From Gammaproteobacteria bacterium (GTDB lineage: Bacteria; Pseudomonadota; Gammaproteobacteria; UBA1113): a stretch of DNA of 5,185 nucleotides. This document shows positions 1 through 5,185 of the stretch, one piece after another (within the stretch, counting starts at the first letter, position 1; each line of letters starts with the position of its first letter). The stretch is taken from positions 1 to 5,185 of the forward strand of contig JAIELR010000237.1 of assembly GCA_019752835.1 (NCBI GenBank), written 5' to 3'. The notes below the pieces were generated by a model, which did no database searches, had not been told where the DNA came from, and worked only from the letters and a program-made list of their open reading frames with translations. A program made the translations under genes and the position numbers.

Positions 1-201
1 CAAGTGACTAGTTGGGTGAATTTGAAACTTTGTCACATCACCTGCAATCATCAACTCATATCCGCCCTGAGGAATAAATTTAATTGCCACGCCGTATTTT
101 TTGTATCTAAGCAATCTGACTTGCGTACGAGCCTTGAGCATGAAATCCACTATTCTGTCGAACTGAAGATAATACAAAAGCAAATAGGTAAACTGCTTCA
201 T
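1..201 (-). CDS. Probable acyltransferase N-terminus, left-handed beta-helix type (3' partial)
   Basis: An uninterrupted reading frame starts at an ATG 5 bases after the flippase stop and runs 67 codons to the window edge with no stop. It begins MKQFTYLLLYYLQFDRIVDF, then a basic stretch RTQVRLLRYKKYG, then FIPQGGYELMIAGDVTKF and IHPTSHL. The hydrophobic/aromatic lead-in, the basic RLLRYKKYG segment and the following short beta-type repeats are typical of the region just before the hexapeptide repeats of LbH acetyltransferases in O-antigen and capsule loci. The hexapeptide repeats would lie outside the window, so the family call is inferred. If correct, the protein would be cytoplasmic or membrane-associated and would O- or N-acylate a sugar. 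Position, strand and spacing match the operon, and the encoded sequence looks like real protein, so the gene itself is well supported. Confidence 0.72.
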   Translation of the reverse strand, partial: MKQFTYLLLYYLQFDRIVDFMLKARTQVRLLRYKKYGVAIKFIPQGGYELMIAGDVTKFQIHPTSHL

Positions 202-206
202 ACTCA

Positions 207-1454
207 CTAAGCCATATTCCGAGTAATTTTCGCCAGACTTCGAGACTTGTGTTCCAATTCGAACCAAAGAACCAAACTTAACATCGTGTAGCCAATGCCG
301 ACACCTACTGCAGCACCTGCAATGCCAAATTGAGTTACGCCGAGCATGATCGAAATGACAGCAGTAACTCCTGCAAAAACTATGCCTTTCAACTTCTGCA
401 TAGTCATACCGAAATAATCAGTAACTGCCCCCAAAACTGCATACAAGCTTCTGGCAAGGGAAAAGAAAACAACAGAATAGACAATATCCCTCGCGGCATA
501 GTACTTTTCAGGTAGTATTAAATCAGCGAAAAGCCCATAAAACAGCGCAAAGCCACCTGCAAAAATAATAGACGCTTTCATAAATTTAATTAGATAACGC
601 TTAGTAATGAGCAACATATCTTCTGATTTTTCTCCCAACGCTTGATACAACATTGGAATCATCGCATTTACCAGCGCGGTATTGAAAGTAATCATAAACG
701 CCCCAATCGCACAAGCTGCTGCATAGAGTCCTACAGATGCTATATCAACATAATGTGCAACAATAATCTTGTCAGACTCATTCAATGCCCATGCCGGAGC
801 CACCGCCAGCAACAAAGGTAACCCAAACCGGGTAATATCTTTGAATTCTTGTTTGTCAGAGACAACTGTAAACAGCAACTTCATACGACCATGATATCGA
901 ACGAATAAAAACACAATGTCGGCAAGCAATAATGCCGCTATGCGCCAGTCTGCTTTTGCCGTAAATATTGTCAAAAATAGCACGGTCAGCAAGAGGGAAA
1001 AAAGTGTTGTTAAAAATGCGACCAATCCATATCGAACCGATTTTTCTTCCATCACATATTCAATGCTCGCCAGACCGATTAAGTATTTCGCCAGCGCAGA
1101 AAATGGGACAAGCAAAAACAATAATTCGTGCTGAATACCTGATAGAAAAATAAGGGCAAATATAATTTGAACTGCTGAAAATATTATATAAGCCAAAGTC
1201 ACATAGCTTCGCCGGAAATGTTCATATTCAAGCACACCAAGTTTGGATTTGTTTATTGCGATCAGGTTATCTGCTGCAAACGAAATGACTGGTGCCACAA
1301 AAAACTGAATACTCATAAACAATGCAATCCGTCCGAACTCTTCTGGCGGAATGAAACGCATCAATAGCAATGAAGCAACAAACCCGAGCGCACTGGTGGC
1401 AATTGAAAAAGAGAAATATGAAGCAAATGCTTTATAACGCAGAGGAACTATCAT
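207..1454 (-). CDS. Wzx-type polysaccharide flippase (MOP superfamily membrane protein)
   Basis: Integral inner-membrane protein of 415 residues, predicted to flip lipid-linked oligosaccharide from the cytoplasmic to the periplasmic face. Roughly 12 hydrophobic segments can be seen, near residues 11-31, 43-62, 84-104, 110-128, 142-163, 171-187, 208-224, 236-260, 291-312, 323-343, 355-372 and 375-398. Typical family features are the early RFIPPEEFGRIALF (polar loop after the first span) and the central ADKI-type segment, here ESDKIIVAHYVDIASVGLYA (residues 226-245), as in Wzx/RfbX-like proteins. The length fits the usual 400-480. The start is 3 bases after the transferase TAG, with no recognisable Shine-Dalgarno sequence, so translational coupling is likely. 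Such flippases diverge too fast to name the substrate by eye. Its presence implies a Wzx-dependent route (O-antigen, capsule or similar) rather than direct protein glycosylation alone. Confidence 0.9.
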   Translation of the reverse strand: MIVPLRYKAFASYFSFSIATSALGFVASLLLMRFIPPEEFGRIALFMSIQFFVAPVISFAADNLIAINKSKLGVLEYEHFRRSYVTLAYIIFSAVQIIFALIFLSGIQHELLFLLVPFSALAKYLIGLASIEYVMEEKSVRYGLVAFLTTLFSLLLTVLFLTIFTAKADWRIAALLLADIVFLFVRYHGRMKLLFTVVSDKQEFKDITRFGLPLLLAVAPAWALNESDKIIVAHYVDIASVGLYAAACAIGAFMITFNTALVNAMIPMLYQALGEKSEDMLLITKRYLIKFMKASIIFAGGFALFYGLFADLILPEKYYAARDIVYSVVFFSLARSLYAVLGAVTDYFGMTMQKLKGIVFAGVTAVISIMLGVTQFGIAGAAVGVGIGYTMLSLVLWFELEHKSRSLAKITRNMA

Positions 1455-1457
1455 AGT

Positions 1458-2564
1458 CTATCGATCAGCCACGAGTTCTGCCAGAGTTATCGCACCTTGG
1501 ATATTTGACCTGTGCAACCAACCTGACTTATATCCCGGCCCAACTTCAGACAAACTGGAAACAAAGTGGTATCCTAATTCCTTCAATACTAAAGTTATTT
1601 CAATGAATATCGGCTGATTATTTAGTTCAGGAATTAGGTGATACAAGTAAACTGGCTCGATTCCGCGATCAGATAAACTCAACAAGGCCGAACAAAAATA
1701 TGAGGCGACTGCGGATGGCCTATATTTCTCGATCATTATTTCTATAGCCGAATTTTCTTCAATGACCGCCACAGCTGAAAATCTGGATAAAACTTCCTTC
1801 CTAATCCGTTCTCTCCACTCATTTGTTTCTCTTGGATGAAATTTAAATAATACTTCAACATATTTGTCGCAAAGCCCCTCAATTAACAACTCTAAACCAT
1901 CAAGATATTCTTTCTCCGCTTGATAAAATTGATATATCGCCTCGTTTAAAAATATGACTCGGCCTCTAATGGGGGCCAGTTCAGTTTGATGAAGCCGTTG
2001 AAGCAATATTGCTTGAAAAGTCCTCTGCAATTTTACTGGCTTGTAAATGCACACACCATCAATGCTAGTGTCGGGCATCCAAGGAAATACAACACCATTC
2101 AGTTTGTGTAAACGTGTCTTTTTCAACCCCGGTAACTGTCGATAGACTGTCCTCCTAAGCAATTCTTTTATTGATAGTGGTTCGCTAGCCAACATCCTAA
2201 AAGGAACATATGTACCCAGTCCACCATCTTCAATCAAAAAAGCCCGCGCGCCAACCCGTTTAAATTTATCAACCAGATATTGATTTAATATCTCATACTC
2301 AGTATAGAAAAAAAGAATATCTTCTTTGACAGGATGAATTTCAAAATTAATTTTTTTTACTGTTAAAAGAAATTTGAATATCTGACTAAGCAAGCCTTTA
2401 TGATGGGGAATTTCATAGCGATATACGACCGCGATGTCATCGTGATTGCGTTTATCAAGCGTATGTGGAATTTCAATTAATGCAGTATCTTTTTTCAACA
2501 AGAGGTGTTTATGGCCAAAAAAGTCAATGTAATGATAATTATTGTTGATAAGAAAATAATTCAT
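1458..2564 (-). CDS. Putative sialyltransferase-like (nonulosonic acid) glycosyltransferase
   Basis: Predicted cytoplasmic glycosyltransferase of 368 residues without a signal peptide or clear membrane span. Bacterial sialyl- and polysialyltransferases (CAZy GT38, GT52, GT80) share an acidic-acidic-Gly motif and a His-Pro motif. Here these are Glu112-Asp113-Gly114 in LIEDGG and His243-Pro244 in FKFHPRE, at plausible spacing. A Ser-rich segment at 288-297 (SYFCSALLSL) sits where these families carry a Ser/Thr motif that contacts the CMP phosphate. On this basis it may transfer sialic acid or a related nonulosonic acid from a CMP donor to a glycan or protein. No CMP-sugar synthetase is in the window to confirm the donor. 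Its base composition is the most A/T-rich of the window (28 G/C in 120 bases at 2281-2400), a sign of separate origin. It could also be a more distant GT-B transferase. The TAG is 3 bases from the flippase ATG. Confidence 0.65.
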   Translation of the reverse strand: MNYFLINNNYHYIDFFGHKHLLLKKDTALIEIPHTLDKRNHDDIAVVYRYEIPHHKGLLSQIFKFLLTVKKINFEIHPVKEDILFFYTEYEILNQYLVDKFKRVGARAFLIEDGGLGTYVPFRMLASEPLSIKELLRRTVYRQLPGLKKTRLHKLNGVVFPWMPDTSIDGVCIYKPVKLQRTFQAILLQRLHQTELAPIRGRVIFLNEAIYQFYQAEKEYLDGLELLIEGLCDKYVEVLFKFHPRETNEWRERIRKEVLSRFSAVAVIEENSAIEIMIEKYRPSAVASYFCSALLSLSDRGIEPVYLYHLIPELNNQPIFIEITLVLKELGYHFVSSLSEVGPGYKSGWLHRSNIQGAITLAELVADR

Positions 2565-2577
2565 TCGTTAAAGTAAA

Positions 2578-2584
2578 CCTTCTT
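2578..2584 (-). promoter_or_regulatory. Ribosome-binding site of the sialyltransferase-like gene
   Basis: AAGAAGG lies in the 24-base gap, the widest junction of the operon, 13 bases before the ATG at 2564. It is the best Shine-Dalgarno-like sequence at any junction here, though its spacing is longer than ideal. A short A/T-rich inverted repeat (TAAAG, 8-base loop, CTTTA) covers it, with one arm overlapping the site. That stem is probably too weak to matter. Confidence 0.5.
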
Positions 2585-2588
2585 TAGC

Positions 2589-3359
2589 TCAAACACTAAA
2601 ACCGTCATCAACCACAATATTTTGTCCGTTCACATACTCGGACAAATCGCTTAACAAATAGACCAAAGTGCCTCGCATATCTGATTTATCCAGCATACCC
2701 TTGTTGAGACATTGTTTGCGGTAGGCTTCCAAAAATGCGACTGGTTGTTTATCAAGAATTCCTCCAGGACTCAATGTGTTCACGCGAATATTCATCCCCT
2801 TAAAATACTTTGCCATGTATTTCGTCAGGTGGATGATTGCTGACTTGATTGCGGCATATTCAACCGGCATAGTCATCGGTGTGTTATCGTACACCTCAAA
2901 TTTAGGAGCAATCACCCCATAAATAGAAGAGATGTTGATGATGTTGCCATGCCCTTGCTTTTGGAAATAACCCGCCAATCGCTGGCTAGTCAGAAAATAT
3001 CCACCCAAATTCAAATTAAGATTCTCACAAAAATCGGCATACTCAACATCGAAGAAATGCCGCCCATAATTTTTGTTGCGCGGATAAGCGTTGTTTACGA
3101 GTGAGTCTATTCGCCCATATCTTGTATTCAAAGTATCAATCATTCTGCTGATCGACTCCGCCGATGTGATATCGAGACAGACAAAGTCGATGTCGGCTGT
3201 ACCCAGCTCCTGGCAAAGATGCTGTTGTACCTGGATGCCATTTTCTTCATTGATGTCAGCGATGACCGCAGTGCCTTGCTGCTCGACTACTGCTTTCACA
3301 AATTCTTGGCCAATCAGCCCGGCTCCACCGGTAATCACGATAACTTTATCTTTTAACAT
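2589..3359 (-). CDS. Short-chain dehydrogenase/reductase, PtmA-like
   Basis: Predicted NAD(P)-dependent oxidoreductase of the classical SDR fold, 256 residues, cytoplasmic. Visible parts are the TGGAGLIG dinucleotide loop at 10-17, Asp35 at the end of strand 2 (suggesting NAD preference), LDIT with Asp63, NNAY at 89-92, the catalytic Ser145 in NISS, and YAAIK at 168-172 giving Tyr168 and Lys172. SPGG at 197-200 follows, and the C-terminus is DDGFSV. Ser145 and Tyr168 are 23 residues apart rather than the usual 13, because of an insert around KFEVYDNTPMTMP. This insert, NAYPRN and the NLNLGGYF segment recall PtmA of Campylobacter flagellin-glycan (legionaminic acid) loci, although no alignment could be run. 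The start lies 6 bases after the hydrolase stop and has no strong Shine-Dalgarno sequence. The context points to sugar or sugar-precursor oxidation or reduction; the substrate is unknown. Confidence 0.93.
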   Translation of the reverse strand: MLKDKVIVITGGAGLIGQEFVKAVVEQQGTAVIADINEENGIQVQQHLCQELGTADIDFVCLDITSAESISRMIDTLNTRYGRIDSLVNNAYPRNKNYGRHFFDVEYADFCENLNLNLGGYFLTSQRLAGYFQKQGHGNIINISSIYGVIAPKFEVYDNTPMTMPVEYAAIKSAIIHLTKYMAKYFKGMNIRVNTLSPGGILDKQPVAFLEAYRKQCLNKGMLDKSDMRGTLVYLLSDLSEYVNGQNIVVDDGFSV

Positions 3360-3365
3360 TTCAAT

Positions 3366-4151
3366 TCACAAAATGGATTTATAGAGTGCAGGTTTACGAT
3401 CCTGCGTCGTGGAAAACGTTTGCTTAAATTTACCGATGTATTCTGGATCAACCTCAAAAATATCGAACTCATCTTCTGACGCGACTGGCTTCAGCAATTC
3501 TCCGTTGGGGTTGATCACTTGTGAGCTTTTTATATATTCGAATCCTTTGCCATCCACCCCAATACGATTCACCCCAACTATGAATATCTGATTTTCGATC
3601 GCTCTGGCTTTTAAGAGTGCGTACCAATGATCAACTCTTTTCACGGGCCAGTTTGCAATGTTGATAATCAAATCGCAATGTTTACCGAGTGCACTGTAAA
3701 TCTCAGGAAATCTCAAGTCATAGCAAATGGTCAACCCAATCGTCATTGAGCCAAGCTTGGCAAAGCTGATCACATTCCCACCATTGAATGCCATATCTTC
3801 ACCTGCAAAAGTGAAGGGGTGGATTTTGCTGTAGCTTGTTTTAATTGCCCCGACACTATCGATCATTAATGCGTTATTGGCGGCCTTGTCACCATCCTTG
3901 AAAACAACACCAAAAACGATTGCGATCTGAAACTCTTGTGCAAGTACCTTGAATGACTCGACCGTCGCTGAAGTCTGGCTATCTTCTGCTGTGTTCACGG
4001 TATTCATGGAAAAAGCGGTAAGCGTCATTTCCGGGAAAATAACTATTTCCACATTCTTCTCTTTGGCTCTTTGTATGAAAGAACGACATGCCAAAAGATT
4101 GAGATGTTTGTTCTCCCATTCCTGGTCGAGTGAAACAAGTGCAACACGCAT
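3366..4151 (-). CDS. Carbon-nitrogen hydrolase, nitrilase superfamily, omega-amidase-like
   Basis: Predicted cytoplasmic amidase that hydrolyses a C-N bond through a cysteine acyl-enzyme. The 261 residues match the usual single-domain length. The full catalytic set is visible: Glu41 in FPEM, Lys109 in YSKIHPF, Cys143 in ICYDLRFPE, and the accessory Glu117 in the AGED segment. The stretch from 166 to 220 (ANWP, HWYALLKARAIENQ, VGVNRIG, VINPNGE) closely resembles the YafV/Nit2 omega-amidase branch, which hydrolyses alpha-ketoglutaramate or alpha-ketosuccinamate; that assignment is from recalled family patterns. No signal peptide is seen (MRVALVSLDQ begins the first core strand). Its ATG shares a base with the aminotransferase TGA, so translation is probably coupled, and the ribosome-binding site is weak (AGAAAG-like, inside the upstream gene). 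The pairing suggests removal of the keto-amide by-product of glutamine transamination. Alternatives are a carbamoyl or amide hydrolase acting directly on a sugar substituent. Confidence 0.9.
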   Translation of the reverse strand: MRVALVSLDQEWENKHLNLLACRSFIQRAKEKNVEIVIFPEMTLTAFSMNTVNTAEDSQTSATVESFKVLAQEFQIAIVFGVVFKDGDKAANNALMIDSVGAIKTSYSKIHPFTFAGEDMAFNGGNVISFAKLGSMTIGLTICYDLRFPEIYSALGKHCDLIINIANWPVKRVDHWYALLKARAIENQIFIVGVNRIGVDGKGFEYIKSSQVINPNGELLKPVASEDEFDIFEVDPEYIGKFKQTFSTTQDRKPALYKSIL

Positions 4152-4153
4152 CA
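4149..4153 (-). other. TGATG stop/start overlap coupling aminotransferase and amidase
   Basis: The aminotransferase TGA and the hydrolase ATG share one base, reading TGATG on the minus strand. This arrangement normally lets the same ribosomes re-initiate, giving linked amounts of the two proteins. It is the only overlap among the five junctions in the window. Confidence 0.85.
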
Positions 4154-5185
4154 GTTATGCTTTCTGAACACAGGCTTGATTGCCGGACCAACGAGATATT
4201 TCTCAACACCCTCATCAAGTGCCAAGCGATAGGTTTTGAATGTCTGATCGATAGCACGCTCGGTTGCTACAAGCTCTTCTTCCCCGTGCCGATAGGACAA
4301 AGCAATCCAAGGCATGAGCACGCCATTGCTGATCATTTCTTGCGAAAACAAGGTACGCAATCCCAATGAGTTAGCACCAGAAGCATCAAGAGTAAGGTAA
4401 TAAGGGGAACAGGGTATGCCACCGACTTTAAAGCTGTGTCCGATACCATGTGCATCCGCTTGGCGCTGCATCATGTCAATTAGTTTTCGACCGTAGTCCC
4501 ACAAATGCTCAATCACGCTTCGCTGTTGCATAAATTGAACCGTAGCAACAAATGCTCCCAAGCCACACATTTCTGCACCATGCGTTGTAGACAAAAGGAA
4601 CACTCGTTCTCTTCCTTCAAATTCGATAGAGCCGAGCTCCATGATTTCTCGTTTTCCGGCAATGCAAGCAACCGCAAAACCGTTGGCCATCGCCTTGCCA
4701 AAGGTGCACAAATCCGGGGTAACACCATAAATATGTTGCGCCCCTTTCATGTGCCAGCGGAACCCTGTGATCATTTCATCCAGGACAAAGACGATGCCGT
4801 TTTCACGACATAATTCTTGTACTTTCAACAAGAAACCATCCCTGGGTTCTTCGGTAGCAGCAGGCTCCAAGACTACACAAGCGAATTTCCCCGGGTGCTT
4901 CGCTATCAATGCTTCTAACGAGGCGATATCGTTGTAGCGAAACATCTTGGTTTTTTCGATGGTTTCTTGCGGTATGCCACGCGTGAGCGGCGTCGAGCCG
5001 ATGAACCAATCGTCATACGAAAAAAATGGGTGCTCTGCGCAACGAGCCACCAACTCTCTTCCGGTGAACGCACGCGCAAGTTTGACTGCGGCAGAAACAG
5101 CTGTGGAGCCATTCTTGGTGAATTTCACCATATCCACGGAATCAATCAATTGAACCAGTAACTCCGCCGCCTCTAATTCAATCAT
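4151..5185 (-). CDS. Class III PLP-dependent aminotransferase, GSA aminomutase-like (5' partial)
   Basis: Predicted cytoplasmic PLP enzyme that moves an amino group to or from a carbonyl substrate; the substrate is not known. The 344 visible residues carry the class III landmarks: a phosphate-cup Gly-Ser-Thr at 26-28, Glu-Pro at 108-109, DEMITGFR at 136-143 whose Asp136 should bind the pyridine nitrogen, and FGKAMANGF at 162-170 whose Lys164 should form the Schiff base. Alignment from memory to glutamate-1-semialdehyde aminomutase (HemL, about 430 residues) suggests 85-100 N-terminal residues are missing. The Met encoded by the last three bases of the window is therefore probably internal and the gene continues upstream. 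The usual Tyr-His-Gly cofactor segment of HemL is replaced by HPFFSYDDWF at 52-61, and the later segment reads STTHGAEMCG, so this is not an ordinary tetrapyrrole HemL. It is more like the HemL-fold aminotransferases of surface-polysaccharide loci. Its TGA overlaps the next gene's ATG by one base. The fold is certain; the role is inferred. Confidence 0.9.
   Translation of the reverse strand: MIELEAAELLVQLIDSVDMVKFTKNGSTAVSAAVKLARAFTGRELVARCAEHPFFSYDDWFIGSTPLTRGIPQETIEKTKMFRYNDIASLEALIAKHPGKFACVVLEPAATEEPRDGFLLKVQELCRENGIVFVLDEMITGFRWHMKGAQHIYGVTPDLCTFGKAMANGFAVACIAGKREIMELGSIEFEGRERVFLLSTTHGAEMCGLGAFVATVQFMQQRSVIEHLWDYGRKLIDMMQRQADAHGIGHSFKVGGIPCSPYYLTLDASGANSLGLRTLFSQEMISNGVLMPWIALSYRHGEEELVATERAIDQTFKTYRLALDEGVEKYLVGPAIKPVFRKHN

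Larger units (their letters stand above)
1..5185 (-). other. Surface-glycan operon, internal segment
   Basis: Six same-strand genes with gaps of -1, 6, 24, 3 and 5 bases fill the window. No intergenic stretch is long enough for a conventional promoter, and no G/C-rich hairpin followed by a T-run was seen at any junction. No tRNA, rRNA, CRISPR array, insertion sequence or long repeat was found on either strand. The order is precursor enzymes, transferase, flippase, acyltransferase, as expected for O-antigen, capsule or flagellar-glycan clusters. Confidence 0.85.

Noticed and set aside
4..210. Plus-strand 68-codon open frame at the left edge
   Set aside because: It lies antisense to the better supported 67-codon start of the acyltransferase-like gene, has no family resemblance, and is opposite to the operon direction.
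2351..2358. T8 run as an intrinsic terminator
   Set aside because: It lies inside the transferase coding sequence, has no G/C-rich hairpin before it, and reads as A's in the direction of transcription.
2565..2588. Promoter or attenuator in the 24-base gap
   Set aside because: There are too few bases for a -35/-10 pair, and the only stem (TAAAG/CTTTA) is five A/T-rich pairs, so it is best seen as a plain ribosome-binding region.
3091..3384. Plus-strand 97-codon frame opposite the SDR N-terminus
   Set aside because: It is antisense to the conserved nucleotide-binding region of the SDR, and its Ser-rich translation shows no domain.
3979..4257. Minus-strand 92-codon frame across the aminotransferase/hydrolase junction
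   Set aside because: It overlaps the conserved ends of two clear enzyme genes in another frame, and its translation is Cys/His/Ser-rich with no recognisable domain, as expected of a shadow frame.
5183..5185. ATG at the window edge as the real start of the aminotransferase
   Set aside because: The protein would begin at a helix that lies about 85-100 residues into the HemL fold and would lack the N-terminal part of the active site; the edge position is better explained by the window cutting the gene.
4151..5185. Tetrapyrrole hemL
   Set aside because: The cofactor-packing motif differs from HemL, and the gene sits in a glycan operon rather than a housekeeping setting.

Overview
The window is a fragment of a surface-glycan biosynthesis locus from what is most likely a Gram-negative bacterium. 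All six genes lie on the minus strand and are packed end to end, with junctions of a 1-base overlap, then 6, 24, 3 and 5 bases. There is no room for an internal promoter or terminator except possibly the 24-base gap, so this looks like the middle of one long operon read from high to low coordinates. Both outer genes run off the window, so neither the promoter nor the end of the operon is visible. The sequence alone does not identify the genus. Base composition is uneven, from about 57% GC in parts of the aminotransferase to about 23% GC in part of the glycosyltransferase, which is common in mosaic O-antigen, capsule or flagellin-glycan loci.

In transcription order: (1) 5185-4151, a class III PLP-dependent aminotransferase of the glutamate-1-semialdehyde aminomutase fold, missing its N-terminus; (2) 4151-3366, a nitrilase-superfamily C-N hydrolase most like the omega-amidases (YafV/Nit2 type), with a complete Glu-Lys-Cys triad; (3) 3359-2589, a short-chain dehydrogenase/reductase resembling the PtmA oxidoreductases of flagellin-glycan loci; (4) 2564-1458, a protein with the acidic-acidic-Gly and His-Pro motifs of bacterial sialyltransferases, so a probable nonulosonic-acid (sialic acid-like) transferase; (5) 1454-207, a Wzx-type polysaccharide flippase of the MOP superfamily with about 12 membrane segments; (6) 201-1, the first 67 codons of a further gene that looks like the N-terminal lead-in of a left-handed beta-helix acyltransferase.

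Read together, genes 1-3 would make or modify a sugar or an acyl substituent in the cytoplasm. Gene 4 would attach a sugar to a lipid-linked or protein-bound acceptor, gene 5 would flip the lipid-linked product across the inner membrane, and gene 6 would acylate it. The most interesting idea is that the aminotransferase and the omega-amidase-like hydrolase, joined by a TGATG overlap, form a glutamine-driven transamination pair inside a glycan pathway. That is an inference from family knowledge and gene order; the substrate is unknown.
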